Shown here: positions 8,538-17,549 of the stretch, piece by piece
Position numbering within the stretch: the stretch's first letter is position 1
How the letters are laid out: every line of letters begins with the position of its first letter
Assembly (NCBI GenBank): GCA_045603585.1
Contig: JAZUMK010000046.1
Location: forward strand, 62,001-126,000
Length of the DNA stretch: 64,000 nucleotides
Direction of reading: 5' to 3'
Source: SFEL01 sp045603585
GTDB taxonomy: Bacteria > Bacillota > Clostridia > Christensenellales > CAG-138
Made by a program: the position numbers and the translations under genes
The notes under the pieces: generated by a model
Databases searched by the model: none
Told to the model about the DNA's origin: nothing
The model's input: the letters and a program-made list of their open reading frames with translations, nothing else

Positions 8538-8552
8538 GCGCCGGGTGTGCCA
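8538..8552 (+). repeat. 15-bp partial att copy
   Basis: The last 15 bases of the tRNA-Arg half (GCGCCGGGTGTGCCA) recur here, 140 bp after the full 45-bp core and just ahead of the integrase end of element B. It may be a minimal att site, or a remnant of an earlier insertion. Confidence 0.5.
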
Positions 8553-8558
8553 TCCTTA

Positions 8559-8600
8559 ACGCAGAAAACCCAGTAAATCAGGGCTTCTGCGTTTTTTTGT
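8559..8600 (+). terminator. Terminator after the partial att copy
   Basis: ACGCAGAA / TTCTGCGT stem extended by CCC/GGG pairs and followed by T7. It separates the att region from the 3' end of the integrase gene. Confidence 0.7.
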
Positions 8601-8684
8601 TTTTGGGATATAGCCGTTTTGCTAATAAAAATTCGGCTTTTTGCTAATACACTATGGGGGTCTAATTTGGCCTCTGCTAAGAAA

Positions 8685-10082
8685 TTACGCAGATACGGTG
8701 GACTGGACGGACTGGAGAACTTTCATTAGCAGGTCAGGATTGCCTGAAAGTATCTGAGCTATTGCATCCGGATTTAGGGCTTCCGCTTTCTCTTCCTTGG
8801 GGGCAGCCACAGACTTTACGGTCTTGGAGCGCTGATAGAATTGTGCCTCCATCTCCTGTGCAAGGCTTTTCCTGTCCTCATCCAGGATGTGAGCGTAACG
8901 CTTTGTTACCATGTCCGGAGTGTTCCATCCTCCGTCGCCCTGTACCGCCTTCAGATCGCCATTCGACAACCTCAGCTTAAAGCCTGCGCTGGTGTGCCTG
9001 ATGCTGTGGAATACGATTTCACTGGCATCTATCTCCGGGTCGTTCATGGCAATAAGCACATCCTTAAAGCGCTTGTTCAAATGCTCCGTCATGATGGGCC
9101 TGCCATTTGCCTGGCAGATCATCATGCCGTAATCCATGTATCCTTCCTCTCCCAGCTCCTGCTTGAGCTGTTCCTGCATTCTGTGCAGCATCCTGAGCTT
9201 TCGGGCCACGGTATCTGGAATGTATACATTTCGGATACTGCCCTCTGTTTTAGGCTGCTTCAGCACTATGGAGGTTCGGGTACCGGGATACAGATTTGGA
9301 AACTTATACAGGATTTCCATTTTAGGAAGCTTCTCCATTAGCTTTCTGTCCACCCTGTCTATTACCCTGTCCACATAGAGTATGTGGCTATCTTGATCAT
9401 ACCTGCTCCATTGGGCTCCACCCACCTCGCCGCCCCGCATGCTGCAGGCAAAGGCAAGCTGTATGGCACAGTGGATAAGATAGTAATCGTAGATATCCGG
9501 CCTGTCTGTAAAGTCCAGCACTCTGCCAAGCTGTTCCGGCGTAAGTGCATCCCGCTTCTTTTCCTTGTGCTCGGGAAGGGTTGCGTTTATGAAGGGATTC
9601 TTTGCTATGTATTCCCACCTGACCGCCTGATTGAAGGCACAGCGCAGCAGCTTGTGTATGTCCCGGATCGTTGAGGGACTAATCTTATCCCGCTTGGGCT
9701 TTCCCATGTTGGTTGCGGGCTCAGCCACGAACATCAGGAAGTGATAGTAATCATCCACCGTTTTGGTTCTGATGTTCCTGAGCTTCTTATCCCCAAGGTA
9801 GGGATGCACATAGTTCTCAAGCAGGCCCACGTTGCCGTCATATGTGGAGGCTACCCACTTCCGCTCACCGTACTTTTCGATAAACTCATAAAGGAACTCG
9901 CTCACAGTGATTTCAGTACGCTCGATGTGTATGTTCTGTGCGAATTCGTACTCTATCTGAGCTTTTCTTGCCTTGGCAGCGGTATAGTTCAGGCCTGACT
10001 CCCAAACCTGATGACGGCTTTTCCCCTCTCCTTCATAGTAAACGACAGCGTACGTTTTTCCTCTTTTGACGATTGATGCCAT
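8685..10082 (-). CDS. int: Tyrosine recombinase (integrase) of element B
   Basis: A 465-residue site-specific recombinase of the phage/ICE integrase class, presumably acting at the tRNA-Arg(CCT) att sites beside it. An N-terminal arm-binding region (1-60) and SAM-like core-binding domain (about 60-170) precede the catalytic domain. R216 (CSMRGGEVGG), H359-x-x-R362 (HSIRHTSAG) and nucleophile Y396 (KRYAHIL) are all present, so it should be active. A lysine/glutamate-rich tail follows. It reads toward the nearby att site, with the excisionase gene 5 bp upstream. Confidence 0.92.
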   Translation of the reverse strand: MASIVKRGKTYAVVYYEGEGKSRHQVWESGLNYTAAKARKAQIEYEFAQNIHIERTEITVSEFLYEFIEKYGERKWVASTYDGNVGLLENYVHPYLGDKKLRNIRTKTVDDYYHFLMFVAEPATNMGKPKRDKISPSTIRDIHKLLRCAFNQAVRWEYIAKNPFINATLPEHKEKKRDALTPEQLGRVLDFTDRPDIYDYYLIHCAIQLAFACSMRGGEVGGAQWSRYDQDSHILYVDRVIDRVDRKLMEKLPKMEILYKFPNLYPGTRTSIVLKQPKTEGSIRNVYIPDTVARKLRMLHRMQEQLKQELGEEGYMDYGMMICQANGRPIMTEHLNKRFKDVLIAMNDPEIDASEIVFHSIRHTSAGFKLRLSNGDLKAVQGDGGWNTPDMVTKRYAHILDEDRKSLAQEMEAQFYQRSKTVKSVAAPKEEKAEALNPDAIAQILSGNPDLLMKVLQSVQSTVSA

Positions 10083-10087
10083 GCTTG

Positions 10088-10306
10088 TTATCCTCCGATA
10101 GGCTCAATGCTTTCCAGCCAGCTATCGAAAGAGGCTTTGGATATGCGGATGGCCGAGCCAACCCTGACCACCTTGAAGCAGTTGGTTTTGCACAGGTCAT
10201 ACGCCTTTCTCTTGCTTATTCCCAGTATGGATTTGATTTCATCCACGGAGTAAGTCCTCTTTCCGGTAGGTGCAAAAGTATTGATCTGAGAATGCATCTG
10301 TTCCAT
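10088..10306 (-). CDS. xis: Excisionase (MerR-like HTH)
   Basis: A 72-residue protein with a winged helix (TYSVDEIKSILGISKRKAYDLCK) and a basic wing (VVRVGSAIRISKASFDSWLE), typical of Tn916-type Xis. Such proteins bend DNA at att sites and bias the integrase toward excision. It lies 5 nt upstream of int in the same direction. The ATG at 10306 follows AAAGGAG. Confidence 0.85.
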   Translation of the reverse strand: MEQMHSQINTFAPTGKRTYSVDEIKSILGISKRKAYDLCKTNCFKVVRVGSAIRISKASFDSWLESIEPIGG

Positions 10307-10807
10307 TATAATTATCTCCTTTCAAAATAACTAAATGAATCAAGCCGCATCAAGCGTCATACAATGCACTTGCATTATATTAGCTCTGTTGCGGCGTATC
10401 AATGATACGGCTGTTTGTGTTTTATCTGCTGTAATAGAATGTTGTCGTCAAATCTGAGGAAATTGTTTGGATTAAGCCGCGCCAGGCCCGTTCATAAAGC
10501 ACAGCTCGGCGCGGCTGCTTCTTTGTTATTTGAGTTGCTTTGGTTTTAGGTCTCCGGATGGACATAAGCTTGTCCCATTGGTTTTCACCACTCCCCATTC
10601 TTGTGGCGAGGCGTACTCATTGCTTGCAGCGGATTGGCTACCGCGTGAGCTGTGACTGTACGCAAGTATCATTATCCTCCATGCAAAGGCCCATGCGCTC
10701 CGCATGTATCTGTGTCCGGAATAACCTGTATTTGATTGTCAAGGTGCATATCTGAGTAACCCCTCTACTATTCGTGACCTTTTTAGGCTAAAATGGGGTA
10801 TCCAAAT
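10307..10807. other. 500-bp non-coding region upstream of xis
   Basis: No convincing gene. It contains a strong stem (AGCCGCGCC at 10475-10483 pairing with GGCGCGGCT at 10508-10516) and several weaker inverted repeats. In related elements this position holds the int/xis regulatory region, so operators or a small RNA are possible but not shown. Confidence 0.5.
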
Positions 10808-11227
10808 CTAAAATTCTTCCAGTTTTTTTGAAAGAATCCTCAACGCAGACAGAATAGCCTTTCTCACAGTACTCGGATCGGAGCCCTCCTTTCTGGCAAT
10901 TTGCGAGTAGTTCATGTCCATAAAGAAGTATTCATACACACGGCGGCGCTGCTTGTCCGACAGCGCTTGCATTGCAGATAGCAGCATTTCCATATTCATC
11001 CGCTTTTCATAGTTTTCCTCCGCCGATGGAACAGGCAGCAACGCCTCATATTCAGCGGTTTCATAGCAATCAAGAGAATAGTTTGCCTTGTTTCTGTATA
11101 TACGCCGTCGTTGAGACCGCTCGTTCCTTCTGAGCTGTATAAGCATTTCCGCAACCTCCTCCGGCACATTAACAAAATAATCCCCTTTATAGAACCCGGG
11201 GTAAAACTCCCTGAGATTGATTTGCAT
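10808..11227 (-). CDS. Sigma-70-like regulator of the element (Tn916 Orf7-type)
   Basis: 139 residues with a C-terminal sigma region-4 HTH (ALSDKQRRRVYEYFFMDMNYSQIARKEGSDPSTVRKAI) and an N-terminal part without sigma region 2. Homologues in Tn916/Tn1549-like elements regulate excision and transfer genes. The ATG at 11227 has GGAGG. It reads toward xis and int. Confidence 0.8.
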   Translation of the reverse strand: MQINLREFYPGFYKGDYFVNVPEEVAEMLIQLRRNERSQRRRIYRNKANYSLDCYETAEYEALLPVPSAEENYEKRMNMEMLLSAMQALSDKQRRRVYEYFFMDMNYSQIARKEGSDPSTVRKAILSALRILSKKLEEF

Positions 11228-11310
11228 AATTTATAACCTCCAATTCGATTTTTTGATGGGTGAAAAATCGAATTGAAGTGGGCGGAGATCGGCATCGTAC
11301 TGATACCGCC

Positions 11311-11342
11311 AACAAAAAAGCACGCATCAAAATGATGCGTGC
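11311..11342 (-). terminator. Strong hairpin terminator
   Basis: Perfect 10-bp stem GCACGCATCA / TGATGCGTGC with a 3-base loop and a T6 tract on the minus strand. It insulates the sigma-like gene from upstream transcription. Confidence 0.75.
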
Positions 11343-11510
11343 ACGCTCAAAAACAGTGCTATGGTTTAATATGCAACAGAGTACAGTTAAGAGGGCGCAA
11401 TGATTGCGCTGCCAGCATTGAAATGCACATTTACATAAAGCAGTGCACCTGCTTTATCCGACATCGTAGCTCAGCCCCTCTCACGACCTTAAACGCCCCG
11501 TGATGAATGC

Positions 11511-11560
11511 AATCAAAAAACAAAAGAGCCTGCTTCCATAATGTCTGGAAAGCAGGCTCT
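11511..11560 (-). terminator. Terminator after the KTR gene
   Basis: AGAGCCTGCTT / AAGCAGGCTCT stem with a T-rich minus-strand tail, just downstream of the KTR protein stop. The rest of 11228-11578 shows small inverted repeats only. Confidence 0.75.
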
Positions 11561-11578
11561 GCGCTTATAGCGTCCGGC

Positions 11579-11752
11579 TCATTTGCTTAAGACCATTTTA
11601 AGTTGTACGACATGTATGCACATCTCTTTTTTACACTTTGGACAAAACAGCGGAAAATGTATCATTACTGTTTCAGGATACACCTTCGTCCTCGTCTTAC
11701 CTCCACAGTTCGGACAGTAAATCCATAAGGAGTCTTTTCGATTGCCACCCAT
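11579..11752 (-). CDS. Cysteine-rich KTR-domain protein
   Basis: 57 residues with two CPxC knuckles (IYCPNCGGKTRTK and LFCPKCKKEM), which is the cysteine-rich KTR family found in Firmicute conjugative elements. Function unknown; probably a small zinc-binding protein. I start it at the ATG at 11752, which has GGAGG, rather than at an upstream in-frame start that would add an unrelated basic stretch. It marks the edge between the element backbone and the sugar cassette. Confidence 0.75.
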   Translation of the reverse strand: MGGNRKDSLWIYCPNCGGKTRTKVYPETVMIHFPLFCPKCKKEMCIHVVQLKMVLSK

Positions 11753-11877
11753 CTTATATCCTCCATCGGCGACATCGCTCTGCGTCCTGCGTCCGGCTGT
11801 GCGCCTTATCGATTGCCCTTTAACTATAATTGACAAACCCTTACTATTGAGGTCAGAGTTTTATGTTCTATCTATCC

Positions 11878-12516
11878 TTACAGAATTTCAACCAGATTTC
11901 CAAGTCGCTTTATCGTAATATCCGAATCAGGATCATTACCATCAGTGCGGATTCCTATTACGCGGAATCTTCCCGCACAGGCAGCACGAACGCCTGACTC
12001 TGCATCCTCTATGACAATAGCATTTTCAGGACGTACCCCCAGCATGGATGCCGCAAGCAAAAACACCTCTGGATCAGGCTTTGAACGAGTGATCTGGGTG
12101 CCGTCAGCAATCGCATCAAAGAATCCACCTAAACCCAGCTGCTCAAGTATTTGCTTTGTGTTCTTGCTGGAGGAACCAATCGCCAGCAGATAACCCCTCT
12201 GGCGCAGCGTGTGCAGCGTCATGCGAACCTCCTTGGAAAGATCAGCAGGTGTCATTTCAGATAGATATGCCCGGTAAATGCTGTTCTTTTCCTCTGCAAG
12301 TGCCTGCTTTTCCGCATCCGAATACGTATTACTGCGCTCACCCAGTATGATCCCCAGGCTCTCCATACGGCTCACACCACGAAGTTTCTTGTTTACCTGC
12401 TCATCAAATGGTATCCGCAGCTTATCGGCAAGAGCTTTCCAGGCAAGGTAATGATAGCGATCCGTACTGCAAATCACACCATCTAAATCAAATATAATTG
12501 CGTATATATCGTTCAT
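11878..12516 (-). CDS. HAD-family beta-phosphoglucomutase-like enzyme
   Basis: A 212-residue HAD hydrolase of the beta-PGM type, which converts beta-glucose 1-phosphate to glucose 6-phosphate. The catalytic FDLDGV motif has nucleophile D10 and acid D12; a helical cap, motif II (AIGSSS) and motif III/IV (KPDPEVFLLAA...VIEDAESGVRAA) follow. It starts 4 bp inside the GH31 stop (ATGA). A beta-PGM next to an inverting GH65 phosphorylase is the standard way of feeding phosphorolysis products into glycolysis. Confidence 0.85.
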   Translation of the reverse strand: MNDIYAIIFDLDGVICSTDRYHYLAWKALADKLRIPFDEQVNKKLRGVSRMESLGIILGERSNTYSDAEKQALAEEKNSIYRAYLSEMTPADLSKEVRMTLHTLRQRGYLLAIGSSSKNTKQILEQLGLGGFFDAIADGTQITRSKPDPEVFLLAASMLGVRPENAIVIEDAESGVRAACAGRFRVIGIRTDGNDPDSDITIKRLGNLVEIL

Positions 12517-14267
12517 ACTTCCAATCTAAATCCATTTCTCGTAAAGACAGGAAGCTTTCCATCTCCGCCTGCGGTCACGGTTTGCTCCCCCTGATATTCA
12601 ATCCCATCAAAAAGTCCGTACCATGTGCCCCTTGGCAAATAGACAGACCGCCTCTCTGCATTTTCTTCAAGCAGCGGTGCCACAAGAATATCTTCACCAA
12701 GCAGATATTCATCTGCACAATCTATCACATTGGGATCATCGGGCCATTCATATACGAGGGGACGCATGATAGGCTTGCTGTCCCGCACACATTCCTGCGC
12801 CGTTTTCCAAAGATAAGGACGCAGTTTTTCATGCAGCTGATGCCAATAGCGCATTTCCCCCATAAACCCGACGCAGGCATAACTTTCTTCCATGTTCCAT
12901 GGACTGCGCTCATTGTTTCCCTCTGCTCCCGGCATAAGTTCACGGAACTGACCTCCGTCGGGCTCAGAATGCCACTGCATAATTGGGCAGAAGCATGCCA
13001 TCTGCGTTGCTCTGCGATACAAATCAAGCGACGGCAGAGGTCCCGCAAAGCCCGCAATATCAAATCCCCAGAAAAGGATACCTGTAGCTGCTGCTGAAAG
13101 TCCCGCCTTCAATACGCTGGCCAGCTCCACATTTTGAGATTGCTGATCCCCAGCCCAATGGCAGGGCACTGTATGCTGTCCCGCAAATCCGGCACGGCTG
13201 AAAATCACGCCGTTGCCACCGACAAAGTCCCTATAGCTTTCGGTATAATCCCTTGCGTAGCGATTAACTCCTGTTTTACCGTTGGTACCGTCATTGAACT
13301 GCACATCCTCACAGTAGATGAACTCACCGCCATCCGTCTTAAATCCATCTATGCCGATATCCAGCAGATACTGCCTCTTGGCAAACCATGACTTTACCGT
13401 ATCAGGATTGGAAAAATCCGGCACCATTGAACCTGCAAACCAATTCCCTTCAGGAATGGCATAGGGCGATCCATCAGGCATCACTACGCATAATTTTTCC
13501 GCTTCTGCATGGGCACGGTCCAGATCGTTCTGGCGATTTCTTATTTCATCCTCGCCCTGCTTCTTATATACGGGAACCTGCCATAAAAGCACCCTCAACC
13601 CTGCATCGTGCAGCTGCTTTATCATTGCAGCAGGATCAGGCCACGGAGAATCCGAAAAATCAAAATCCTCATACCGCAATGTTTTGCCATCGGGCACCGG
13701 CTGATACATTGCGCCGTTCCAGATGTAGAACGTTGCCTCGTCACTCCATGCTTCCAGCACCACTACAGATGCAGGGAAGTCGTGCTTCTTTAGACGTTCC
13801 AGCAACACTTCAACATCTTTCTGAGAATTCCATCGGTTTGCGGACACCCAAACACCCAGCGCCCATTCCGGCGGAAGCACCGCTTTGCCAAACAGGCTCA
13901 TATATTCCCGCAGCATAGCTTCAGGAGTCCCGGAGAACAGCACTATAGCTGCTTCAGGCGGCAATGTAATCTCGATGCTATCCTCCCTGAAATCAAACAC
14001 GGTAGTTTCGCAGGTATCAACATATAGCCCGAATCCCGTATCCGTCCAGAAAAGCGGTGCAGCACAGTACGTCTTGTCACCCTGGAAACAAAACTTTTCA
14101 CGCACCTGATTGATAACAGTCTTTCCCTTTTGGTTCAGGCTGTCATATTTTTCACCCATGCCGTATGCGCCGTTATACTGCAATGAAACGGACAATTTGT
14201 TTCCGTCCCGATGCAGCACAGCGCCGCCATAGCTAATTTCTTTTTCCAGATATGATATCCGTTTCAT
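12513..14267 (-). CDS. GH31 family alpha-glycosidase
   Basis: A 584-residue GH31 enzyme, at the short end for the family, without a signal peptide, so cytoplasmic. It retains the (beta/alpha)8 core with nucleophile D312 in GFKTDGGE and acid/base D374 in CHWAGDQQS. It likely hydrolyses imported alpha-glucosides (or alpha-xylosides; the motif does not decide). Last but one gene of the importer operon, overlapping the beta-PGM gene by 4 bp and 10 bp downstream of the permease gene. Confidence 0.87.
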   Translation of the reverse strand: MKRISYLEKEISYGGAVLHRDGNKLSVSLQYNGAYGMGEKYDSLNQKGKTVINQVREKFCFQGDKTYCAAPLFWTDTGFGLYVDTCETTVFDFREDSIEITLPPEAAIVLFSGTPEAMLREYMSLFGKAVLPPEWALGVWVSANRWNSQKDVEVLLERLKKHDFPASVVVLEAWSDEATFYIWNGAMYQPVPDGKTLRYEDFDFSDSPWPDPAAMIKQLHDAGLRVLLWQVPVYKKQGEDEIRNRQNDLDRAHAEAEKLCVVMPDGSPYAIPEGNWFAGSMVPDFSNPDTVKSWFAKRQYLLDIGIDGFKTDGGEFIYCEDVQFNDGTNGKTGVNRYARDYTESYRDFVGGNGVIFSRAGFAGQHTVPCHWAGDQQSQNVELASVLKAGLSAAATGILFWGFDIAGFAGPLPSLDLYRRATQMACFCPIMQWHSEPDGGQFRELMPGAEGNNERSPWNMEESYACVGFMGEMRYWHQLHEKLRPYLWKTAQECVRDSKPIMRPLVYEWPDDPNVIDCADEYLLGEDILVAPLLEENAERRSVYLPRGTWYGLFDGIEYQGEQTVTAGGDGKLPVFTRNGFRLEV

Positions 14268-14277
14268 GAATTTCTCC

Positions 14278-15105
14278 TTAGCCCTTTATGCCGCCTGCCA
14301 TCATTCCGTCCTTAAATTGCTTCTGAGCTATTATGTAGATGATAATGATGGGAATCATGGCAATCAGACTGCCCGCCATCAGCACATTGTATTCGGTATT
14401 GTACTGTCCATTCAGCGTAGAAAGCGCAATGGGCAGCGTCATTTTGTTCTTATCGCTCAGCATCAGCAGCGGCCAGAGATAATCGTTCCAGGACTCCATA
14501 AATGTGGTTATGGATAAAGTCGCAAGGCTTGGAACGCACAGCGGCAAGGCTACCTGGCTGTACACGCGAAATACCCCTGCGCCGTCAATCCTTGCAGCAT
14601 CCAGGAAATCATTTGGAATCGCCCTCATTTGCTGTACCAGCAGGAACACTGCAAAGGGGCGGAAAATGGACGGCATTATAACGCTGGCATAGGTATCGGT
14701 CAATCCCATACGATTCATGATTACGAACAGAGGTATCATGGTAACCTGCGTGGGAATCATCATTGTGGCAAGATATCCGCTGAGAAGCAGATTATTGCCC
14801 GGGAAACGCAGCTTTGCAAAGGCAAATGCCGCCATAGATGCGGAGATCAGCGTAATCACGGTATAGCTTACGGAAATAAACAATGAATTCCCTATGGTTT
14901 TTGCAAAAGGAAATTTGGAAAACACCTTGATGTAAGCATCCCATGTGGGTTCCTTGGGTATCCATTCTATGGGTATTGACATCAGTGCTCCACGGCTTTT
15001 GAAGGATGTGCTGATCATCCATAGGAACGGAATCATTGCAATGACAACAAGCGTAATGGCGACCACATAATAACAGACCTTGCGAATTTTTTTCTTAGTC
15101 GTCAT
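14278..15105 (-). CDS. Carbohydrate ABC transporter permease (MalG-like)
   Basis: 275 residues with six hydrophobic segments and the EAA cytoplasmic loop (DAARIDGAGVFRVYSQVALPL) that contacts the ATPase. It pairs with the permease upstream (11-bp overlap) to form the membrane channel of a CUT1-type sugar importer. No ATPase gene lies in the cassette; CUT1 systems often share an MsmK-type ATPase encoded elsewhere. Confidence 0.9.
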   Translation of the reverse strand: MTTKKKIRKVCYYVVAITLVVIAMIPFLWMISTSFKSRGALMSIPIEWIPKEPTWDAYIKVFSKFPFAKTIGNSLFISVSYTVITLISASMAAFAFAKLRFPGNNLLLSGYLATMMIPTQVTMIPLFVIMNRMGLTDTYASVIMPSIFRPFAVFLLVQQMRAIPNDFLDAARIDGAGVFRVYSQVALPLCVPSLATLSITTFMESWNDYLWPLLMLSDKNKMTLPIALSTLNGQYNTEYNVLMAGSLIAMIPIIIIYIIAQKQFKDGMMAGGIKG

Positions 15106-16021
15106 AATACACCCACCTTTCCTGTCCCTTCATCTGTATCAATGTAAACAGCATAATGATGACAAACAGAATCCATGAGAACGCCGCCGCATATCCCATG
15201 CGGTAATAGCGGAAGCCGTATTGGTAGATTCGCTCTACCATTACCTGTGTTGCGCCATTGGGACCGCCGCCCGTCATGATCATGATCTGCGGGAACAGCT
15301 GGAAGCTGTTTATCATACTGACTATCAGTACATAGAAAATCGAAGGAGTGAGCAGTGGCAGCGTAATACGGGTAAACTTAGTCCAGCCATTCGCACCGTC
15401 AATGTCCGCCGCTTCATAGTAAGTACGGTTGATTCCCACAATGCCCGAAAGCAGTATCAGGCCAAAGAAGCCCATATCCTTCCAAACAGAAACCAATACA
15501 ATGGCAGGCATGGCCCACTTTTCATCCAACAGCCAGCCCGGGCCTTGAATACCGAAGAATTCCAGTATACCGTTCATTGCGCCGTACTGTGGAGCAAGAA
15601 CGGATTTCCAAATCAAAGACGCAGCGACCCAGCTGGTAAGTACCGGGATATAATAAAGCACACGAAATGCACCCACACCTTTATTAGGGCGGCTAAGCAA
15701 GTATGCAACCAGAAGGGATGCCGCAAGCATCAGGGGAATATAAAGAACAATGTATTCTGCCGTATTGCCAAGGGTCTTCCAGAACTCCGGCGTTGACAAA
15801 ATAGTTTTGTAGTTTTCAAATCCAACATAATGTTCCTGCAAAAATGCAGGGTCAGTCAGCTTATCCAAGCCGTTCCAATCGGTTAAACTGATCAGCCCCG
15901 AAATAATCAGGGGCATAAAGCTGAAAACCAGCAGTCCGATCAAGCTGGGCAGCAGAAATGGGGAGGCAACCAACAGACCGCTTCCCTGCTTCTTGCGCTT
16001 GAATCTTTCCTTTATCTGCAT
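15095..16021 (-). CDS. Carbohydrate ABC transporter permease (MalF-like)
   Basis: 308 residues, six membrane spans, and an EAA loop (YEAADIDGANGWTKFTRITLPLL). The N-terminal KERFKRKKQG stretch is a typical cytoplasmic lead. Forms the importer with the following MalG-like protein and the solute-binding lipoprotein upstream. The ATG at 16021 has GGAGGTG. Confidence 0.9.
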   Translation of the reverse strand: MQIKERFKRKKQGSGLLVASPFLLPSLIGLLVFSFMPLIISGLISLTDWNGLDKLTDPAFLQEHYVGFENYKTILSTPEFWKTLGNTAEYIVLYIPLMLAASLLVAYLLSRPNKGVGAFRVLYYIPVLTSWVAASLIWKSVLAPQYGAMNGILEFFGIQGPGWLLDEKWAMPAIVLVSVWKDMGFFGLILLSGIVGINRTYYEAADIDGANGWTKFTRITLPLLTPSIFYVLIVSMINSFQLFPQIMIMTGGGPNGATQVMVERIYQYGFRYYRMGYAAAFSWILFVIIMLFTLIQMKGQERWVYYDD

Positions 16022-16040
16022 TCTTTCACCTCCATGGGAT

Positions 16041-16072
16041 AAAAATAGGGCCGCTACAAATGCAGCGGCCCA
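16041..16072 (-). terminator. Intercistronic hairpin after the sugar-binding protein
   Basis: GGGCCGCT / AGCGGCCC stem followed by TATTTTTAT on the minus strand, between the binding-protein stop and the permease start. Probably a partial terminator that keeps binding-protein levels above permease levels. Confidence 0.65.
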
Positions 16073-16082
16073 CTTTCAGCAA

Positions 16083-17381
16083 TTAACCAAGCTTGATCTG
16101 AGCTTCACACTCAGCCTGTGCCTGATCCAGAGCTTCCTGCGCGGTGATAGTGCCTTCTGCCGCTGCTGCCAGCTTCTGGGTGATGATGTCGCTCATCAGA
16201 GCGTAGTCCTCGATTACGGGAGGCATTACAAGATAGTTCAAGCTATCAAATACTGCTTCACGATTGTCGGGAGGAGTGATATCGAGATAGGCGCTGAGAG
16301 CACCAAGGTCCTTCAGAGCGGGGAGATCCCAGCCTGCTGCAAGACGGATATCTGCGGATGCGGTGGAAGAAGCCAGCCATGCCAGCCAGGTTGCAACTTC
16401 CTCAGCATGCTCGGTTTCGGGGTTCATAACAACGCAGTTGGAGAAGAAGTGGGTAGCCTTCTGGGTGCTGCCGGGCTCAACAACGATGTCCCATGCAAAG
16501 TCACAGCCATCGGTGAAGGTCTGGAATGCCCAAATACCGGTGGGGATCATGCCGAGACGACCGCTCATGAACATATCCCAGTCGCCCATGCCGCCCTGCT
16601 GTACAGCATTGGGCTGAACATTAGAAACCAGAACGCGATCGATCAGCGCCTGTGCAGCAGCAAGATTCTCTGCGCTGTTGATGGTGAAAGCAGTCTTATC
16701 TTCATTCAGCAGTGCACCACCATACTGGGCAACTACCTTGAAGAACTCATTGTAGGTGATAGGCTGCCAGATACCAAAGATATCATCGCCAAGGGCGCGG
16801 ATTGCCTCTGCGGCTACCTGCAGGTCAGCCTGAGTCCAGTCAGCGGTGGGATATGCAACACCGGCCTGATCAAACAAATCCTTGTTGTAAATCAGCACAA
16901 CATTGGAGAAGCTCTCGGGCAGGCCGTACTGCTTGCCGCCAACGTTGAAAGCGTTCAGTGCAGTGTCATTCAGACCGCTTACGTCAACACCGCTGATCTC
17001 TGCCAGCAGGCCCTTGTTGGCATATGCAGCAAAGTTTTCGATGTTCAGCTCGTAGCAATCGGGAGCAGTGCCGCCTGCTACGCGGGTCTGCATCTGGGTG
17101 AAGTAATCATCGTAGCCGATAGTTTCTACTTCTACCTTGATATTGGGATTCTCTGCTTCAAAAGCGGCAACCATCTTGGCGAGGGTCTCTTCGTTGCCGC
17201 CGGAAGAGTTGAAGTTGCAATAGGTTATGGTTACAGGTTCGGCGGGTGCCTCTGCCTGTTCAACTGCAGCAGCTTCCTGTTCGGGCTCTGCGGTTACTTC
17301 TGCCTGGGGGGCACATGCGGCAAATACCATAATAAATGCCATTACCAGGGTGAGCAGCGAAAAAAGCTTTGTTTTTTTCAT
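16083..17381 (-). CDS. Sugar-binding lipoprotein of an ABC importer (family 1 solute-binding protein)
   Basis: About 432 residues with a lipoprotein signal peptide (hydrophobic core, lipobox FAAC with C23) and an E/A/P-rich linker before the binding domain. Motifs such as GGTAPDCYELNIENFA and MSGRLGMIPTGIWAFQTF are typical of extracellular oligosaccharide-binding proteins. The start is the ATG at 17381 with AGGAGG; the frame is open 42 codons further but without a ribosome site. First gene of the operon with two permeases, GH31 and beta-PGM, under the LacI gene. Confidence 0.9.
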   Translation of the reverse strand: MKKTKLFSLLTLVMAFIMVFAACAPQAEVTAEPEQEAAAVEQAEAPAEPVTITYCNFNSSGGNEETLAKMVAAFEAENPNIKVEVETIGYDDYFTQMQTRVAGGTAPDCYELNIENFAAYANKGLLAEISGVDVSGLNDTALNAFNVGGKQYGLPESFSNVVLIYNKDLFDQAGVAYPTADWTQADLQVAAEAIRALGDDIFGIWQPITYNEFFKVVAQYGGALLNEDKTAFTINSAENLAAAQALIDRVLVSNVQPNAVQQGGMGDWDMFMSGRLGMIPTGIWAFQTFTDGCDFAWDIVVEPGSTQKATHFFSNCVVMNPETEHAEEVATWLAWLASSTASADIRLAAGWDLPALKDLGALSAYLDITPPDNREAVFDSLNYLVMPPVIEDYALMSDIITQKLAAAAEGTITAQEALDQAQAECEAQIKLG

Positions 17382-17416
17382 TTGTTTTCCTCCTAACATT
17401 GGTAATTGTTTTTTGA

Positions 17417-17453
17417 ACTCTTTTCGCTTATAATAAAATTTGGCGAAAAGAGT
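17417..17453 (-). promoter_or_regulatory. Long inverted repeat upstream of the sugar importer operon
   Basis: Perfect 11-bp arms ACTCTTTTCGC / GCGAAAAGAGT separated by 15 AT-rich bases, 36 bp ahead of the binding-protein start. It could be a regulator site or an mRNA leader hairpin; it does not match the LacI-type palindromes at 18595 and 18726. Confidence 0.5.
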
Positions 17454-17549
17454 GGCGTCCACTTCTTTTTCCCTGCGGTTTGTACGATCTTTGGCGAGGG
17501 AGTACAAGCCGCTTTTTTATACCGCCTCCTTCTTGACTGCGCAAAAATA

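Noticed and set aside
10540..10755. 71-residue plus-strand frame upstream of xis
   Set aside because: No ribosome site or recognisable motif, and it is antisense to the direction of the element's regulatory genes; treated as non-coding.
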